A stretch of 64,000 nucleotides of DNA from Sisyra terminalis. Lineage: Eukaryota; Arthropoda; Insecta; Neuroptera; Sisyridae. Location of the stretch: assembly GCA_958496175.1 (NCBI GenBank), contig OY292278.1, positions 32,984,001 to 33,048,000 of the forward strand, written 5' to 3'. The notes under the pieces were generated by a model. The model had not been told where the DNA came from and searched no databases. It saw only the letters and a list, made by a program, of their open reading frames with translations. Each line of letters starts with the position of its first letter. Within the stretch, counting starts at the first letter, position 1. A program made the translations under genes and the position numbers. Shown here piece after piece: positions 12,192 through 32,365 of this stretch.

Positions 12192-13816
12192 ATGAATTTA
12201 AACCGCTGCGTAAATATATTAACCTGTCATGGGGTTAAGAACAGTCGACACTTGTGTTCAGCGTTTTTAAAATCGGAACCAATTCTTCAAAATAGAATGA
12301 AAGCCTGGCAAATTCATTCTTATAGTGACGACCTTCTCTTAACTGATGCCCGAGTACCCATTTTGACGAGTCCCGATAATGTATTAGTTAGCGTGGAGGC
12401 TGCTTCTGTTAATCCAATTGATGTAGCAATGATGAGTAAGAATTCATATTAACTAAAAAAACTAAAATAACAGTTAGTTTATTAGGTGGTTACGGGTCCA
12501 GTTTGGTAGGACTCCTGAGACGGACGTTAAACTCGATGGAGTTTCCTATAACTCTCGGTAGAGATTTCAGCGGAAAGGTAATAGCGAAGGGGCATAACGT
12601 GAGAGAATTTGAAATTGGGCAAAACGTATGGGGTGTGGTGCCTGTTCATAATCATGGATCTCATGCGGAAAATGTATTAGTATCAAAACATGTTGTACGT
12701 GAACTATTGATGTTAACTTAAATTTAGTCTAATGAGTTAAGTTTTAGATTGCACCAAAACCGGATCGATTGACTTACGTAGAAGCTGCTAGCATGTTATA
12801 TGCTGGTGTTACAGCTTGGTCAGCTTTGTGGCTTTTTGCCGGTGGTTGGCTCTATCCTTTTAGGAATCGAAAGGTTTTGGTTTGTGGAGCATCGGGAGGT
12901 GTTGGAAGTATGGCAGTTCAATTATTAAATGCTGAAAATGCTCATGTAAACTGAATTAATATATTTTTACCTATTTATTAAATTCGAGATTGTATCAATT
13001 TCTATAAGTTATCTACAAGATACAGCTACGAATACAAGGTCATATTAGAAAAACAGCTATCGTATTTTAGTATATATTATTAGATTTGGTTACGTACATA
13101 ATGCTATGCTAAAATATGATAAACGTTCTTTTAATATGATCTATTATTTGCCGCTGTATTTTTTTTAATAATTTTGATATTCATATTTTAGGTCATTGCG
13201 ACTTGTAGCGAAGATGCAATGCCCTTAGTTCAATCGTTAGGTGCTAACGATGTTTTGAATTATAAACATCCAGACATAAACTCACAAATTAATCAATTAG
13301 GACCGTAAGTAAAACCAAAAAATCGCTACACTGTATTAATTATTTTATTTATTCATTTTTTCCTACTTTAGTTATGAAGTCATATTTGATTGTGCTTCTC
13401 TTGGTCCAGAAGCTCACTTGATTAACAAATGGAAATGCAAACAGTACGTTACACTAACTACCCCTTTGTTAAAAAATACCGATCAGTTTGGCTTGGTTGG
13501 TGGTCTGCTAACAAGCGCTACTCAATTTGTAATTCCAAACGCTCAAGCTTTGACCCGTGGAAGCTCAATTCGATGGGCATTTTTCACACCATCTTCTAAA
13601 GCAATAGAGCATATAAGTAATTTGGTTAATAAAGGACATGTAAGAGCTGATGATAATTGCACTATTTAATGCAAAAATGGACAATTATGTGTTTGGTTTC
13701 AGATGCAACCAGTTATCGATAGTGTTTTTGAGTTTGACAAGTTGCCTTCGGCTTATGATAAAGTACGAAATGGGCATTTGAGAGGCAAAGTTGTTTTGGA
13801 TATGAAAAAAGTTTGA
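12192..13816 (+). CDS. RTN4IP1: RTN4IP1-type mitochondrial NAD(P)H reductase
   Basis: This is a medium-chain dehydrogenase/reductase of the RTN4IP1 (OPA10) family, a mitochondrial NADPH-dependent oxidoreductase linked to coenzyme Q synthesis and complex I function. Six exons join in phase: 12192-12435, 12486-12694, 12748-12945, 13192-13304, 13372-13639 and 13703-13816. They give 381 residues, close to the 396 of the human protein. The N-terminus (MNLNRCVNILTCHGVKNSRH...) has basic and no acidic residues, as expected for a mitochondrial presequence. Landmarks: MKAWQIHSY, a GroES-like fold with VEAASVNPIDVAMMS, LGRDFSGKVIAKG, GVVPVHNHGSHAE, and the NADPH-binding loop VCGASGGVG at about residues 196-204. 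The tail is SAYDKVRNGHLRGKVVLDM. No zinc ligands, as usual for this branch. It appears intact. Confidence 0.95.
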
Positions 13817-15127
13817 AATTTGAGCTATTGATATATTTTGGTGTATGTAATGTATGATATAATAATAATTTATAAAACTTTAAAAAATAAGTAAAATTAT
13901 TTATTTGAATGTTAGAATTTATGTTCAAGAACAACTACTTTGCTAATAACATTTACAATTTAAAACTATTTTAATGTTTCGTAAGCCATTGTTGTTTTAT
14001 TGAAAGGAAGGTGCTGTGTTTGGTTAAGGATTTTGTTTGGTAAGATGATAATTTTTGCGTGATGTTACCTATTTTCCGAAAAATTGTTAAAGCAAATATC
14101 AAAAATCACTAAACTTTTCGTATGTTCTTCATGTACTATTTCCATTTGAATAATGGTTCTTATACAAAGTTCGTTATGAACTGGACTAAATTCTGATTTT
14201 TTTTTAAATTCGTCTCATAAATTAAAGAGTACTTACATTTGAAAAGTTATAGACATAATTGTAAATATAAACATATTCTAATTATTCATTATAACATATT
14301 CATATATAAACATATTCATTATAACATAATCTAATTAGAATAAGAAGTTAAATAGAAAATAAATACAAAATTACATTGTTTGATTTTATATGAAAATCTT
14401 TTTCACAACACTAAGTAAAATCTACTCGAGATTTTTTTTTTATAAATATAAGATTTGGAGAAAAAATGAAATTTTGGTCTGGAAGCCAGTTTGTATATCT
14501 TCTTAAAGCATCTTATTTTCATTAAAAATAGCTTTTACAAAAAGTAAGCCTAAATTTTGATAAATAAATTAATATATTACTTCAAGGGATATATAAAGTC
14601 CATATAATTCGTTTAGGAAACAATATAAACAAGAAACATGACTTGTACTGTTTTCAAAATTAACAATCTGCATAAGTATTACATAACTTAAACAGTTTCA
14701 CTTTGATATTGAAACTTCAAAATAATATTCTTGGTTTTCGTAAGCTTCGATTAACTTTTGTCAATTATTCTTAGATTTACTCGCATAGTTTTATTCTTGT
14801 ATATTTTACAACAATGGGTTAAATTTGCATGACTCCATTATTGTTTACTCATACTTATTACTGATTATTCTTGTAGTTTTTGTTAATTATATAGCCTTCG
14901 TTATTTTGTTTGATAAAAATTGCTTATGTGAGCAAATTTTTAATGATTACAACAATAATTTTAGTTTATCGTTTTATAATGACTCATTTTTCCTTTTTTT
15001 TATCATAGGCCATTCACATTTCCCTTCTTTTAAAACGTTTTTTTTGGATTGTCGTATATATGTTACTTCGTTTGTACAAATATTATTAATTTTAATTTAG
15101 TCGATTATTATTTACTACAAATATTCT
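13817..15127. other. Intergenic, probable GH31 promoter region
   Basis: AT-rich DNA between two co-oriented genes. I see no coding or repeat structure. The far end must hold the promoter for the long alpha-glucosidase transcript. Confidence 0.45.
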
Positions 15128-22553
<7,426 letters not shown>

Positions 22554-22595
22554 TTCAAATGATTTAATTTGCATAAGTTATATTATAGAAATAAT

Positions 22596-22614
22596 AATAA
22601 AATTTCATAATAAA
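22596..22614 (+). terminator. Polyadenylation signals of the GH31 gene
   Basis: Two AATAAA hexamers, at 22596 and 22609, lie about 45-60 bp after the TAA stop at 22551-22553. Confidence 0.6.
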
Positions 22615-25370
22615 GTTGAAAATTAACTGCTATGTTTGACTGATAGTTTGTGATAATTTATTAATGCGTTGAAGTGTTCTAGTTTTTACCTAATCTACTG
22701 AATATAGACTTAATGAGTAATAAAGTTGTTAAAAATATAGTTATAACTGTTGTAATATTTTACTTTTTGGATAATTAAATGCTTTGATTGAAAACAAAAA
22801 TCAATTTGTATTTCCCTTTTGTTGTGAATATTTATTTTTCAGATAACGAATTAATGAAAAGATTATTTATTTGATTTTTAAGTAGAAAGCGAGTTCTAAT
22901 TAATACCAAAATATTAAATGAAACCTTTTTATAAACCTTTCTATTAGTAAATCACAACTATTTAGAGAGAAAATAAATATACTTTTAGTTTTCCCTCTAT
23001 ATGCACTTTCGTCTATTCATACCTATGTAATGCACTAAAAGCAGACTTTATAAATATATATTGTAGCAGTTATTCATTCATGTGATGACCAGATTTTGTT
23101 CTTCTTTCCATATTTGATTAAATAGTTTTCTTATTACTTGGAAAAAAAAATTTACATCTGCAGTTTTCTGGCTATTACTTTCTCAAGAATATGACTAGAA
23201 AAAATAAACTTAAATACAGGGTATATAACATTTATAGATTTTATCGTTTCCCAAAAATTAGATTAGCTGAGAAAAATGGATCACTGCATTAAATCGAACC
23301 AGTAATGTTAAGTAAAATTACAAAATATTTCCTATCAAAATATCTACCTCCCTTTTTTTAGAAAAATACTAAATAAAAATAAGTTATTTTCGACTACTTT
23401 TCTTATTAAATATCGTTGAAAAAAAATTATAGAAAATATATTTTTTTCTGGACATTTTGTTCCATATAAAGTAATACTAATATTTGTTGCTTAGCTTTGG
23501 ATAAAAGATGTTGATTTTTACCAAAACAATTTTTATATTAATATTTACGTTAAAAACTTATGAACGATTGAAGAATGGTAAACGTATATTTATATATTCA
23601 GTAACATTCATTTATATACTTTCAATTTTCATTAAAAAGTTTCGAGCTAAAAAATAATTTATATAATTATATTATAATTAATCATTTAATTTAATAATTA
23701 TAATTGTTTAAAATTTGTATAATTATCATTAATTATAATTTTAATAGTTATAATTAATTATTATCTTAAAAATAATAACTTTAAAAAAATAAGTTTTGAT
23801 CTATTTTAAAAAATTCAATGTCGTCACTTCGTATGAGTATGTAAAATCGATAAACTTAAGCCAGGTGCAAATAAAGGGGAAGGCAATGAATACAGCAGAT
23901 TTGAATATTTTATTTCAATCAACTCCTTAATTATGAAATCTTTAAATCATCAAAATGACTTTTTATATTCGAATCATAATTTAAATGCAATGACGCAAAA
24001 AATCCTTTTACGATACATTCCAATTTAAAAGATAATTCAGTTTTTGAGAATAGAAGAACTGTTGATTGGCAAAAATTGGAAGGATTTTTAATGTAAATGA
24101 ATTTTCCTTGAAAAAAATAATGAGCAATTAAAAGTTATAGCTTTCATTTAAACATTTAGTTGCGGCTTTGCTAATGGCGTTTTAGAGAGAAATAACAAGA
24201 AATTGATGAGTAGAGCAAAAATTATTTTATATTAAATGCAGTATTTAGGAAATCTCTATGTACTCGGTTTAATATTCTCTATACAAGTATCTTGTAAAAA
24301 AATTTATATTAATGAATTTATAACGATTTATATTATTTTATAATATAAAGTAAGTATGTGAGTATAAATAAATATATATCCAATTTAGTCGCTTTATTAC
24401 ACAAATATTTACCTTTAGTAATAAAGAAAATTACCTGAACGTGTTTTCCCACTTTTGCTTTTTACGACATTGTTGTTAAGTATTTTAAAACTTGTCAAAA
24501 AGTTTTATCCTCTTAATACAAAAATTTTGAAAATTATCTTTTTTATAAGCTTTTATATATTCTAAACTCATCACAAATAAACCAACAAACTCTTTTACGT
24601 TCGCAAAGAAGCAATATTTGATTTTTTTTCATGTAGTATGAAAAAAGTGCATATTTTGTACGGAATTTGTATATTATATGATTATTTGTGAGATTGCTGA
24701 TTTTAAGTTCAAAAGATACTCGAATATAAACAAAACTATAAATATGCATTACGCAACACTAAAAGGGATTTTATTTTGAAAGTTGAAGAAAGTTCAAAGA
24801 TGATGTAATTTAATGAAATTGTCTCAATCACGATAACATTTTTGTATTGAGGATTGTAATTTTCATTTAAGATAAATGCATACGGCTTTTTTTTAATGGA
24901 ATCATATTTCAAATATATTAACGCACGTTGAAACAAATATGAAAATATACAAGTTGTGTAATATAGGACAACATTCTACAATATGCTTCAGTAATTTTAT
25001 ACTTCAAAACATTGCTTTGTTATATATTTCAACATTAACATTTATTTCTTTATTAACTATGTTCCTTTAACAACAAAATCATACTGAAAAATAAGAAAAC
25101 AATTAATTCAAAGGCAAAAAATAATAATAATCATATGGTGGAGAGCTTTTATGCACACCGTTAATTAATATACCTCGATAATGTTTCAAAACGCTTCAAG
25201 TATAAATCAGTCAATAAAAAAAGCATTGCTATTACGAAATACTATTTTATAAAAATGAGCTATAATCACTTATTTTTGAAGCAATTTTTGTAAATATTGA
25301 TTTTTAAATGTTTTAAGATAATTTTGAAATTATCTAAGCAGTTTATTTTTCACAATTAGTGAGTGTGGTT
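22615..25370. other. Intergenic, AT-rich, no gene seen
   Basis: Very AT-rich DNA. Around 23645-23770 it is almost pure A/T with overlapping TAATTATAATTA-type palindromes. No coding segment or known element was recognised. Confidence 0.5.
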
Positions 25371-25399
25371 TTTGCACAGAATATGTTTAAGAAAATCTT

Positions 25400-26160
25400 T
25401 TAATTGGGTTTTTTTCCGGGATGAATGCCCTAACATCTGAATTAAAATGTTCCGAAGTATCTTGGAGTAAGATCTTCTCTAAAGCTTCTGGCTAAATCCC
25501 AGAAAATTTAAATAGTTGCATTCCGTTCATAACTCGGATAGCTGTGGAATCGGAGTTTTATAAAATACAAGAATCGTCAAGATATTCCCAAACTATAACT
25601 GGCCTTCCCCTATGTTTAACAGAAGGTTTTAGTATAGCCTTCATTCACCCGTTCATTGCATTGTTATCAGAGGAAAATTGCTATTTTCGTACCAAAAACT
25701 TTAAATTTAGATTCATCACTCCAGGGCACCTATTCCCTATCGTCAGTTATTTAAACTTTTATGATTTATAGTCCATTGGGACCTCTTTTTTGTTTATAAC
25801 TTTAAGAAGTGACCTGGATGCCGTTATGCACCTCTTTAGACTCGCATCCAGAAGCCTTCTTTTTACGGTAGAGACACTAATAGGTTTACTGCAGCCCGCG
25901 TTAAATTCTGCTGCTATTTCTGGAGCAGCAGAGATTTTATTACGTTAGCTTCTAATTATGATACTTAAATCTTCAGTAAATGTTGCTTTCAGCCTTTCCT
26001 AACGTCCCTTGTTGGAAGTTGTACCTTGAGTATTAAACTTCTTCACAATATAGTCCACTGTTTGTCTTGAAATTTCCCGGTTACTACTTCTTGAAGCCCG
26101 ATGATTAACCCTTTCGTTTTGTCAAAAAATTCCTTTCCCTTACCCATTTTATAATTTGTT
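25400..26160 (-). pseudogene. Tc1-like transposase remnant
   Basis: On the minus strand the DNA begins MGKGKEFFDKTKGLIIGLQE, the classic start of Tc1 transposases. It continues in shifting frames with TVDYIVKKFNTQGTTSNKGR, an Ala-Ala-Glu-(F/I)-N-x-G-style segment, and ASGCESKEVHNGIQ. Further down are the degraded counterparts of the catalytic region (LNLKFLVRK, then VKHRGRPVIVWEYL, matching V-K-H-G-G-G-S-V-M-V-W-G). Many stops and frameshifts make it dead. Clear terminal inverted repeats were not found. Confidence 0.65.
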
Positions 26161-26347
26161 ATGAATCGAACAAATATAATTTTTAGTAAATTTTGAAGCA
26201 CATTTTTAAAGTATATATGGTGTATATTTTCATGGCAAATAATATCAAGTAGCTGATGCTTAGTCATTTAATGTGATCTTTTATATAAAAAATGCTCATA
26301 ACTTTGAAAAAACCCATTTCTAAAAAAAATTAGTCAGTCTTATAAAA

Positions 26348-27214
26348 CACTAGCTGATCCCCGCGACTTCGTCTGCGTAACGTAAATATATAGAAAGCGT
26401 GGAAGGAAATTCGAATATTTTATTTATTTTCAATAACAATAATTGATTTTCAAGTTTTTCTAAATACCGAAGGAAAGTTGGGTTGGAAGATTTTATTTTT
26501 TGATTGATAATGAAATATATGACAAAAAATTGCTCCCTTAATGTTAAATAATTGCTCCAGGTCACAATCATTGGTTTATAAAAATTAAATTTTAAAAAAG
26601 TTTGATTGTTGAAAAACAAACAAAAATTAAAACCTGCCTCTTTGGTATTTGGTATAAGTACCTACTTCCTAAACTTTCATACTAATTAAGTAAAATGATG
26701 TTATTTAAAATGTTGTTATTAAAATGACATAACAAAAACAGACATTTATTATTTATTTCTTTTTAACACTTATTAAATTCAAAATTTCGATTGTTGATTA
26801 ACTCTAAATTTTCTCATACAAACTTAGTGACCCCTTTTACTCTTTTACTCTTTTAGGGTAGAAATTTTCAAAGAAAAGCCATTACGCTACTAATATCAAC
26901 TATGTGTTTTGTATATATAAAGGTTTATGTTTCAAAGAGGCAATTTTTTAAAATTTAAATTGAATTTACTGTGCTTTTTATGAGTTCAACTAAAAATATT
27001 TTTACAGATTATTGTCTAACTTTAAATTTCCTTTTCAATGATATATAACTCATCTGTTTAAAGTAAAAATTTATGTTTTCATCCCTAAGAAATACCTTCC
27101 CTTATTATTTTTTTGGAATGATAAGTAGCCTATAGTCTGTGAGAAATTGTGTTGTATCTTAATACCAAATTTCATTAAATTTGGTTGTTTCGTTCTTTAG
27201 TTAAATCGGGACAC

Positions 27215-27247
<33 letters not shown>

Positions 27248-27364
27248 AATTTTAAAAATGTTAAATTTGGAATAAGGGCCTCTTGAAACAAATATTTACC
27301 CTAAAATTGGGTTCAAAATCGAAATGTACAGACAGACGTAAGAATTTTATATATTAGTATAGAT
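26348..27364 (+). repeat. Dispersed insect repeat ending in a CAGA microsatellite
   Basis: It begins ACTAGCTGATCCCCGCGACT followed by TCGTCTGCGTA, a head motif common to interspersed repeats in many insect genomes. Near the other end is CCAAATTTCATTAAATTTGG, then a CAGA tract, a second ACAGACAGACGT, and TTTATATATTAGTATAGAT. Head and tail together mark one element of about 1 kb. The class (SINE-like or non-autonomous LINE partner) is uncertain. Confidence 0.5.
27211..27245 (+). repeat. (CAGA)n microsatellite
   Basis: About eight perfect CAGA units, lying in the tail of the surrounding dispersed repeat. Confidence 0.9.
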
Positions 27365-27642
27365 TAATTTTAAAATGTTCCCTTCTATAAGTTAATGATG
27401 ACAGAAAATACGACAGTTGTTACAAAGATGACATTTTAAACACGTTTTCTTAAAACTATATTTTAAACTTGCCTCCGTCTTATGTCGAGAACGGTTTGAT
27501 TGACTAACTTTCAATTTATAAAATAGACTTAGCATATGTAGACCTCACGGAAAAAACTGAAATCATCAAAAAAATCCGAATAGGGTATTTCTACTTTTTT
27601 ATAACAAAAACACTTAAAATAAATATAAACAAATGATAAAAG

Positions 27643-27833
27643 AGCCTACTGGTGGCCAAGTAGTTAAGCTGACTGCCCCAAAAGTGGTAGGTGTTGGGTT
27701 CAATCCTTATCCAGTTCAATCCTTATATCGAGCAAATTTTAGATACTTCTCGATTACGGATTTTTGTTAACTCTAGAGTCTTAAAAGATCTTAGAAATTA
27801 TAAACCGACGGTAAATAACGATTATAAAAATGG
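27643..27833 (+). mobile_element. tRNA-derived SINE, copy 2
   Basis: Head CCTACTGGTGGCCAAGTAG and box B-like GGTGTTGGGTTCAATCC correspond to copy 1 at 10421. The shared tail TATCGAGCAAATTTTAGATA then CTCTAGAGTC continues further than in copy 1. A short duplication of CCAGTTCAATCCTT-type sequence follows box B. Confidence 0.65.
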
Positions 27834-28065
27834 TAAAAAATTTAAAGTATTGTCTTTCCTTTCAAAAAAAAATCGAAAATGTTTCAAAAGCAGGCCGTCA
27901 TACGAGAGAACCCTCTTAACATAGATTTTTCTGTTACCGTAAAAATACAGTCATAAGAACAAGTACATCAAATTTTATGTATATTTTTTATATACGATGA
28001 CCATATTGCACTTAAGTAATATATTCGTCTTTTTGTGCAGTTCTAGCTACTAATATTAATTTTTC

Positions 28066-28155
28066 TTTGATTTTTGATCTACGAATTTTATTAACTCTAG
28101 AGTCGCTAAAAACCATGGTAGTTATAAAAAGCGACGGCTTATAAAAAAAAAATCG
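28066..28155 (+). mobile_element. 5'-truncated SINE tail, copy 3
   Basis: TTATTAACTCTAGAGTCGCT, then AACCATGGTAGTTATAAA and GCGACGG, matches the tail of copy 2 (27765-27815). No tRNA-like head is present. Confidence 0.45.
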
Positions 28156-28589
28156 AGTGTAAAAAGCAATATATATTCCATAGTAGGGGAGCATTTTTTC
28201 TCTATCATAAGTAAGCAAAGCTGTATCTTAGTTACTTCTAAGTATCTCAGATACTGTATCTTAGTTGTTTTATATTTTGACATATTTTGACAAAAAGTAT
28301 CTAGTATCTAAGATACTTTTTAAATGGATTTTATTTTGTAACTTGAAAATATCGTATGTAGTGGTATGTAGTACCTTAGGTACCTAGATACCGAGAGATT
28401 AGATAAAGAATTTTATTGTTTTTTGCTCTATTTGATTCAATTTATGCCTCTTATATGAATCTTTTATCGTTTTTAAAGTATAAAATTTTTTTAGAAGATC
28501 AGACATATAAACTTTCATTTTTCCTAAATTAATAAAGATAAGAACTAAAATATGTAATGAATAAAAAAGCATTAAACACGATTTACTAT

Positions 28590-29135
28590 GCATTATTTGA
28601 AAATATTATAAACTATGGTATTATTACTTTGGGGAGTAGTTACAAGAATGTAACAAAGGTACTTACTAGTTAAAATACAAAATAAATTAATTCGATTTTT
28701 GAGTGGTAAAGATGATAATACACCAATGCTGGGTATTAAGAATAAATTTATTACAGACACTATGTTATCACTATTGTTATTATAAGATGAATATAACAAT
28801 TATAAGGGCAAAGCTAGGGTCAAACCCTTGCTATTACCAAAGATAAATACATGCATATCACAAAAAAAAAAAAACAAAATATATAAGAACCAGAAATTAT
28901 ACTAAACTACCATAGTTATTAAAGATATTTCAATTTTATTTATTTTTTTACCTTAATACTATAAATTAATATACATTTGTAATGATACTTGCTATCGGTA
29001 TAAGTTTTGGGTTATTAGATTAATAAGAATATTTTCCAGGCCTATGTACAGGTATTTTGTAACACATCTATTGGTGCCTACTTTGTATGTAGGTATATGC
29101 TTATGTATCTTGGTCAAATAAATAAATAAAAAAAA
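28590..29135 (+). mobile_element. LINE 3' fragment (Jockey/CR1-like) with A-rich tail
   Basis: Broken frames contain QNKLIRFLSGKDDNTPMLGI and later YIRTRNYTKLP. These resemble the post-reverse-transcriptase region of Jockey/CR1-group LINEs. The segment ends TTGGTCAAATAAATAAATAA, the usual 3' end of such elements. It is strongly degraded. Confidence 0.45.
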
Positions 29136-29139
29136 GGTA

Positions 29140-30825
29140 TAGGTACAATATCAATTAGGTAATAATTTTATTTAATACGTTATGTAACTTAGTACATACA
29201 TAATATACAAAGTAACTAAAAAAAAAATTTTTAAGTATCTTCAAAAGTAACTTAACATTAGTATTTAAACTCTTTTTTTAAGAGTAAGAAGATACCCATA
29301 TAATTTTGGATTCTTCTTTAAACAAGTAACTTACCTAGTATCTAGATATGTTACTTTCTCAAGGTATTCTTGAGGAGCATAAAATATGAAATATATTGTA
29401 AAATAAAATAAAGAAATTTATTCAGAAATAGTTTTTATTACAAATTTCGATAAGGAAATAACCAATAGAACTATTTAAACGTGCGTAATTATGAAACCTT
29501 AATGAGAAGCATCTTATACATCTTATATAACTCGAAATTATAGGGAACTGAAAAAAATAAGAGTGTGAAAGTTCTTTCAGAACTTAATGTGAGATGTTTG
29601 AAGAGAAAGCGTCTCGACATAAAAATAACAGTTGATTATTAAAAATAAGTTATGAAAAGAATAATTTTTTTTTTAAATCTTTTACAAAAGCTTTCACACT
29701 ATTGGATATTAAATTCACATATTTTTATTCGAAATTACCGGAAACATCAATTATTTTAGTAGGAGTAGTAACGTAGGAGTTTAAAATATTTGGTTTATCA
29801 ATCAACCAAAGCTTTTCGTTTTGTTGATATAAAATACTTAATGAGTATTGATTGGTATGAGCTTTAACTTTTGAGAAATTGTTTTTCTCGTATGCACAAG
29901 TAATAAAGTTCTTTTTCAAATTAAGTTGAATGATCATCTAAGATAAATTTCGAATAAAAGTACGGCATATAAAAAGAAGAGCGAGTGGCATACATAGCAA
30001 ATACCACATTTCATTATAATGCAGCGTTCATTCTGTTGAAAATATCCATCGTATTTTACCAAGATCGTTCAAATACACATCTCTCGGTAATTCAGTGCAG
30101 TAAACATTGCATATGAAAATGCGAGAGAATGCGGTACTCATTTCCCAGTAAATGATAGTAAATCTGTATTGGAGTCTCTTTCTAACTGAGTTGTACCTAA
30201 ACGACAACAGATGTGATGGGTTTGTAGGATTTATTTGTTGGGCGGATAGGGAACATGTTTCATTGGCAAAAGAACGTTTCTCGCTGATTCGCTTGTAATG
30301 CGGCCCAAGTACCAGGCTAATTAGAGCACCCAAGTGTAACACAAACTTAACTCATTCCGACTACGGCTCGTTACCTCGCCAAAAGCTCCCGACTTACTTA
30401 CATGTACTGTCGTCTAACGTCTTTACAACATCTACCGAGACATGTTATTGAAACATTCGCAATAAGTATTTGATAATGTATATAACGTCATAATTTCTTC
30501 AATAAACTAATGGCTCTCGCTAAAAGTTTTCATTAAGAATTACAACTCTCAAACAACATTTAGACTTTATAAGCGGCTTCAATACTGGATTTCCACTCTT
30601 AATACATGCATCACACGTCATTAGGGTTGTAGCATCGAGGAGAATTTACAACGGATATTAATTATACTCCGACAAAATATTTTTCTACATAAATATGAGC
30701 TTTTAAATTTTATTTTACTACATGCAAATTTGCAATCAATATCACTACCTAATTATACAGTTTATAATTAGCTGTTTTAAAATTAACATAAATTAAAAAC
30801 TAATGCTCAATATGAGCAGCTTTTG
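29140..30825. other. Intergenic, no gene seen
   Basis: No coding exon is supportable. The stretch 30000-30660 is less AT-rich than its surroundings (for example around 30350-30440) and may be an older insertion, but I could not identify it. Confidence 0.4.
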
Positions 30826-30829
30826 GCTT

Positions 30830-32165
30830 TATTTATAATGACTCAATTTCAGACGAATTTTGTCACTTAGATTTTCAACACCCATTTTACCCGATTTACT
30901 TCCCGTTTTGATTTCCCGGCATACTGTCCCGTAAAAACAAAATATTTTACATTAGAAATGTTAAGGACGATTCAGCCGAAAATATTCAGCTATTAACCAG
31001 CGAATAAAAACGTCCCTTATATCTTTATCTTACTGTTGATACTTGTCCTTTTTGAAACTTTGAAATGTAATTATGATTTTCCTGTTACCCACAGGACGAA
31101 TATTTTTTCACAATATAATTCACATTAAGGTCTTGAATTATAATCCGTTGAGAAAATTAGGCCATATAATGAAACGTGATCCCCTTAAAATGACTCAATT
31201 ACAGACGATATCTATTTGTCGCATAGCTTTTCAAATCCTTATCGTCCCGTTTTTAACTCCCGGCACACTAACCCGTAAAAAAAAATATTTTGCATGAGCT
31301 ATGTTAAGGCTGATTAAACCAATAATATTCAGTTTACTTTCAGTAAAAAAACAATCCCTTATATTCTTATTTTTGTGTTGAAAATAAATCTTTTCGAAAA
31401 TTTTAAATCAAATTGTGAGCGCCATGTTACTCACAGGCCTAAAATTTTTTCCCATTACTGTTCACTCGATGGCCTTGTTTCATAATCTGTTGAGAAAACT
31501 AGGCCTCATAATGAAAAGTCACCTCCTTGAAATGGTCCAATGCCACATTAATTTGTCGCATTGATTATCAACTCCTTAACTTCCTGTATTTAATTTCCGA
31601 CACACTATCCCGTTTAAACAAAATATTTTGCAAGAGATATGTTGAGGATGATTCAACCAATAATATTCGACTTAAATTCAGCATACAATATAATCCCTTA
31701 TTTCCTTTTTTTCTGTTGAAAATAGTCATTTTTGAAAATTTGAAATGGAATTGTGAGCGTCCTGTTACCCACAGGACTAAAATACTTTCACATTACTGTT
31801 TACTCGAAAGCTTCGTTTAATAATCCGTTGAGAAAACTCGGCCTATAAATGAAAAGTCATCCCCTTAAAATTGCCCAATTTCAGACGAAATTTATCGCTT
31901 AATTTTTCAACTCCTTAATTCTTCGTTTTGATTACCCATGGTTCTTGCCAAATTTTGCTATTTTTTTAACATATTGGCGTTAAGAATAAATCAGTCTTAA
32001 ATATTAGGTCCAATATTAGCAAAAAAATCAATCCTTTTATCCTTTTTGAAAATTGCACTTGAAAATTGCCCATTTTGGCACTTTGAGGTGATATTGTGGG
32101 TGTCTTTTTACACATAAGGCAATTTTTTCCCTATATCTATACAGGATAGGGTTTTGGTGTCGCTA
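30830..32165 (+). repeat. Tandem array, about 340 bp period, four units
   Basis: The landmark CCTGTTACCCACAGG and its variants recur at 31081, 31423, 31761 and (weakly) 32104, giving spacings of about 342, 338 and 343. A second landmark, ACTCAATTTCAGACGA and variants, recurs at about 30840, 31192, 31533 and 31873. A third, AAATATTTTGCA(A/T)GAG, recurs in step. Units are collinear but diverged, and the last is the most diverged. Open frames inside are chance products of the repeat. Confidence 0.85.
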
Positions 32166-32365
32166 TAAATCAGCAAGAAATAACCCTTATCTGGAAAAGT
32201 TATCTCGGAATTATTCGTTTTTTTTTCTTTTTAAATACAGAAGTTACCGGAACCAATGTTTCAATTGTGTAAACTTGTGGCATCTTGTGTTCCTCAGTTT
32301 GTATGGTAATGTAGCTACATAGTATGAGCTTTTTAAATAATAATAGAATATATTTTTACAGATCG

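Noticed and set aside
27211..27245. CRISPR-like regular repeat
   Set aside because: It is a simple CAGA microsatellite without spacers. The host is a eukaryote.
31073..31820. Two plus-strand open frames of 74 and 97 residues
   Set aside because: They fall in different phases of the ~340 bp tandem repeat and are not conserved between units.
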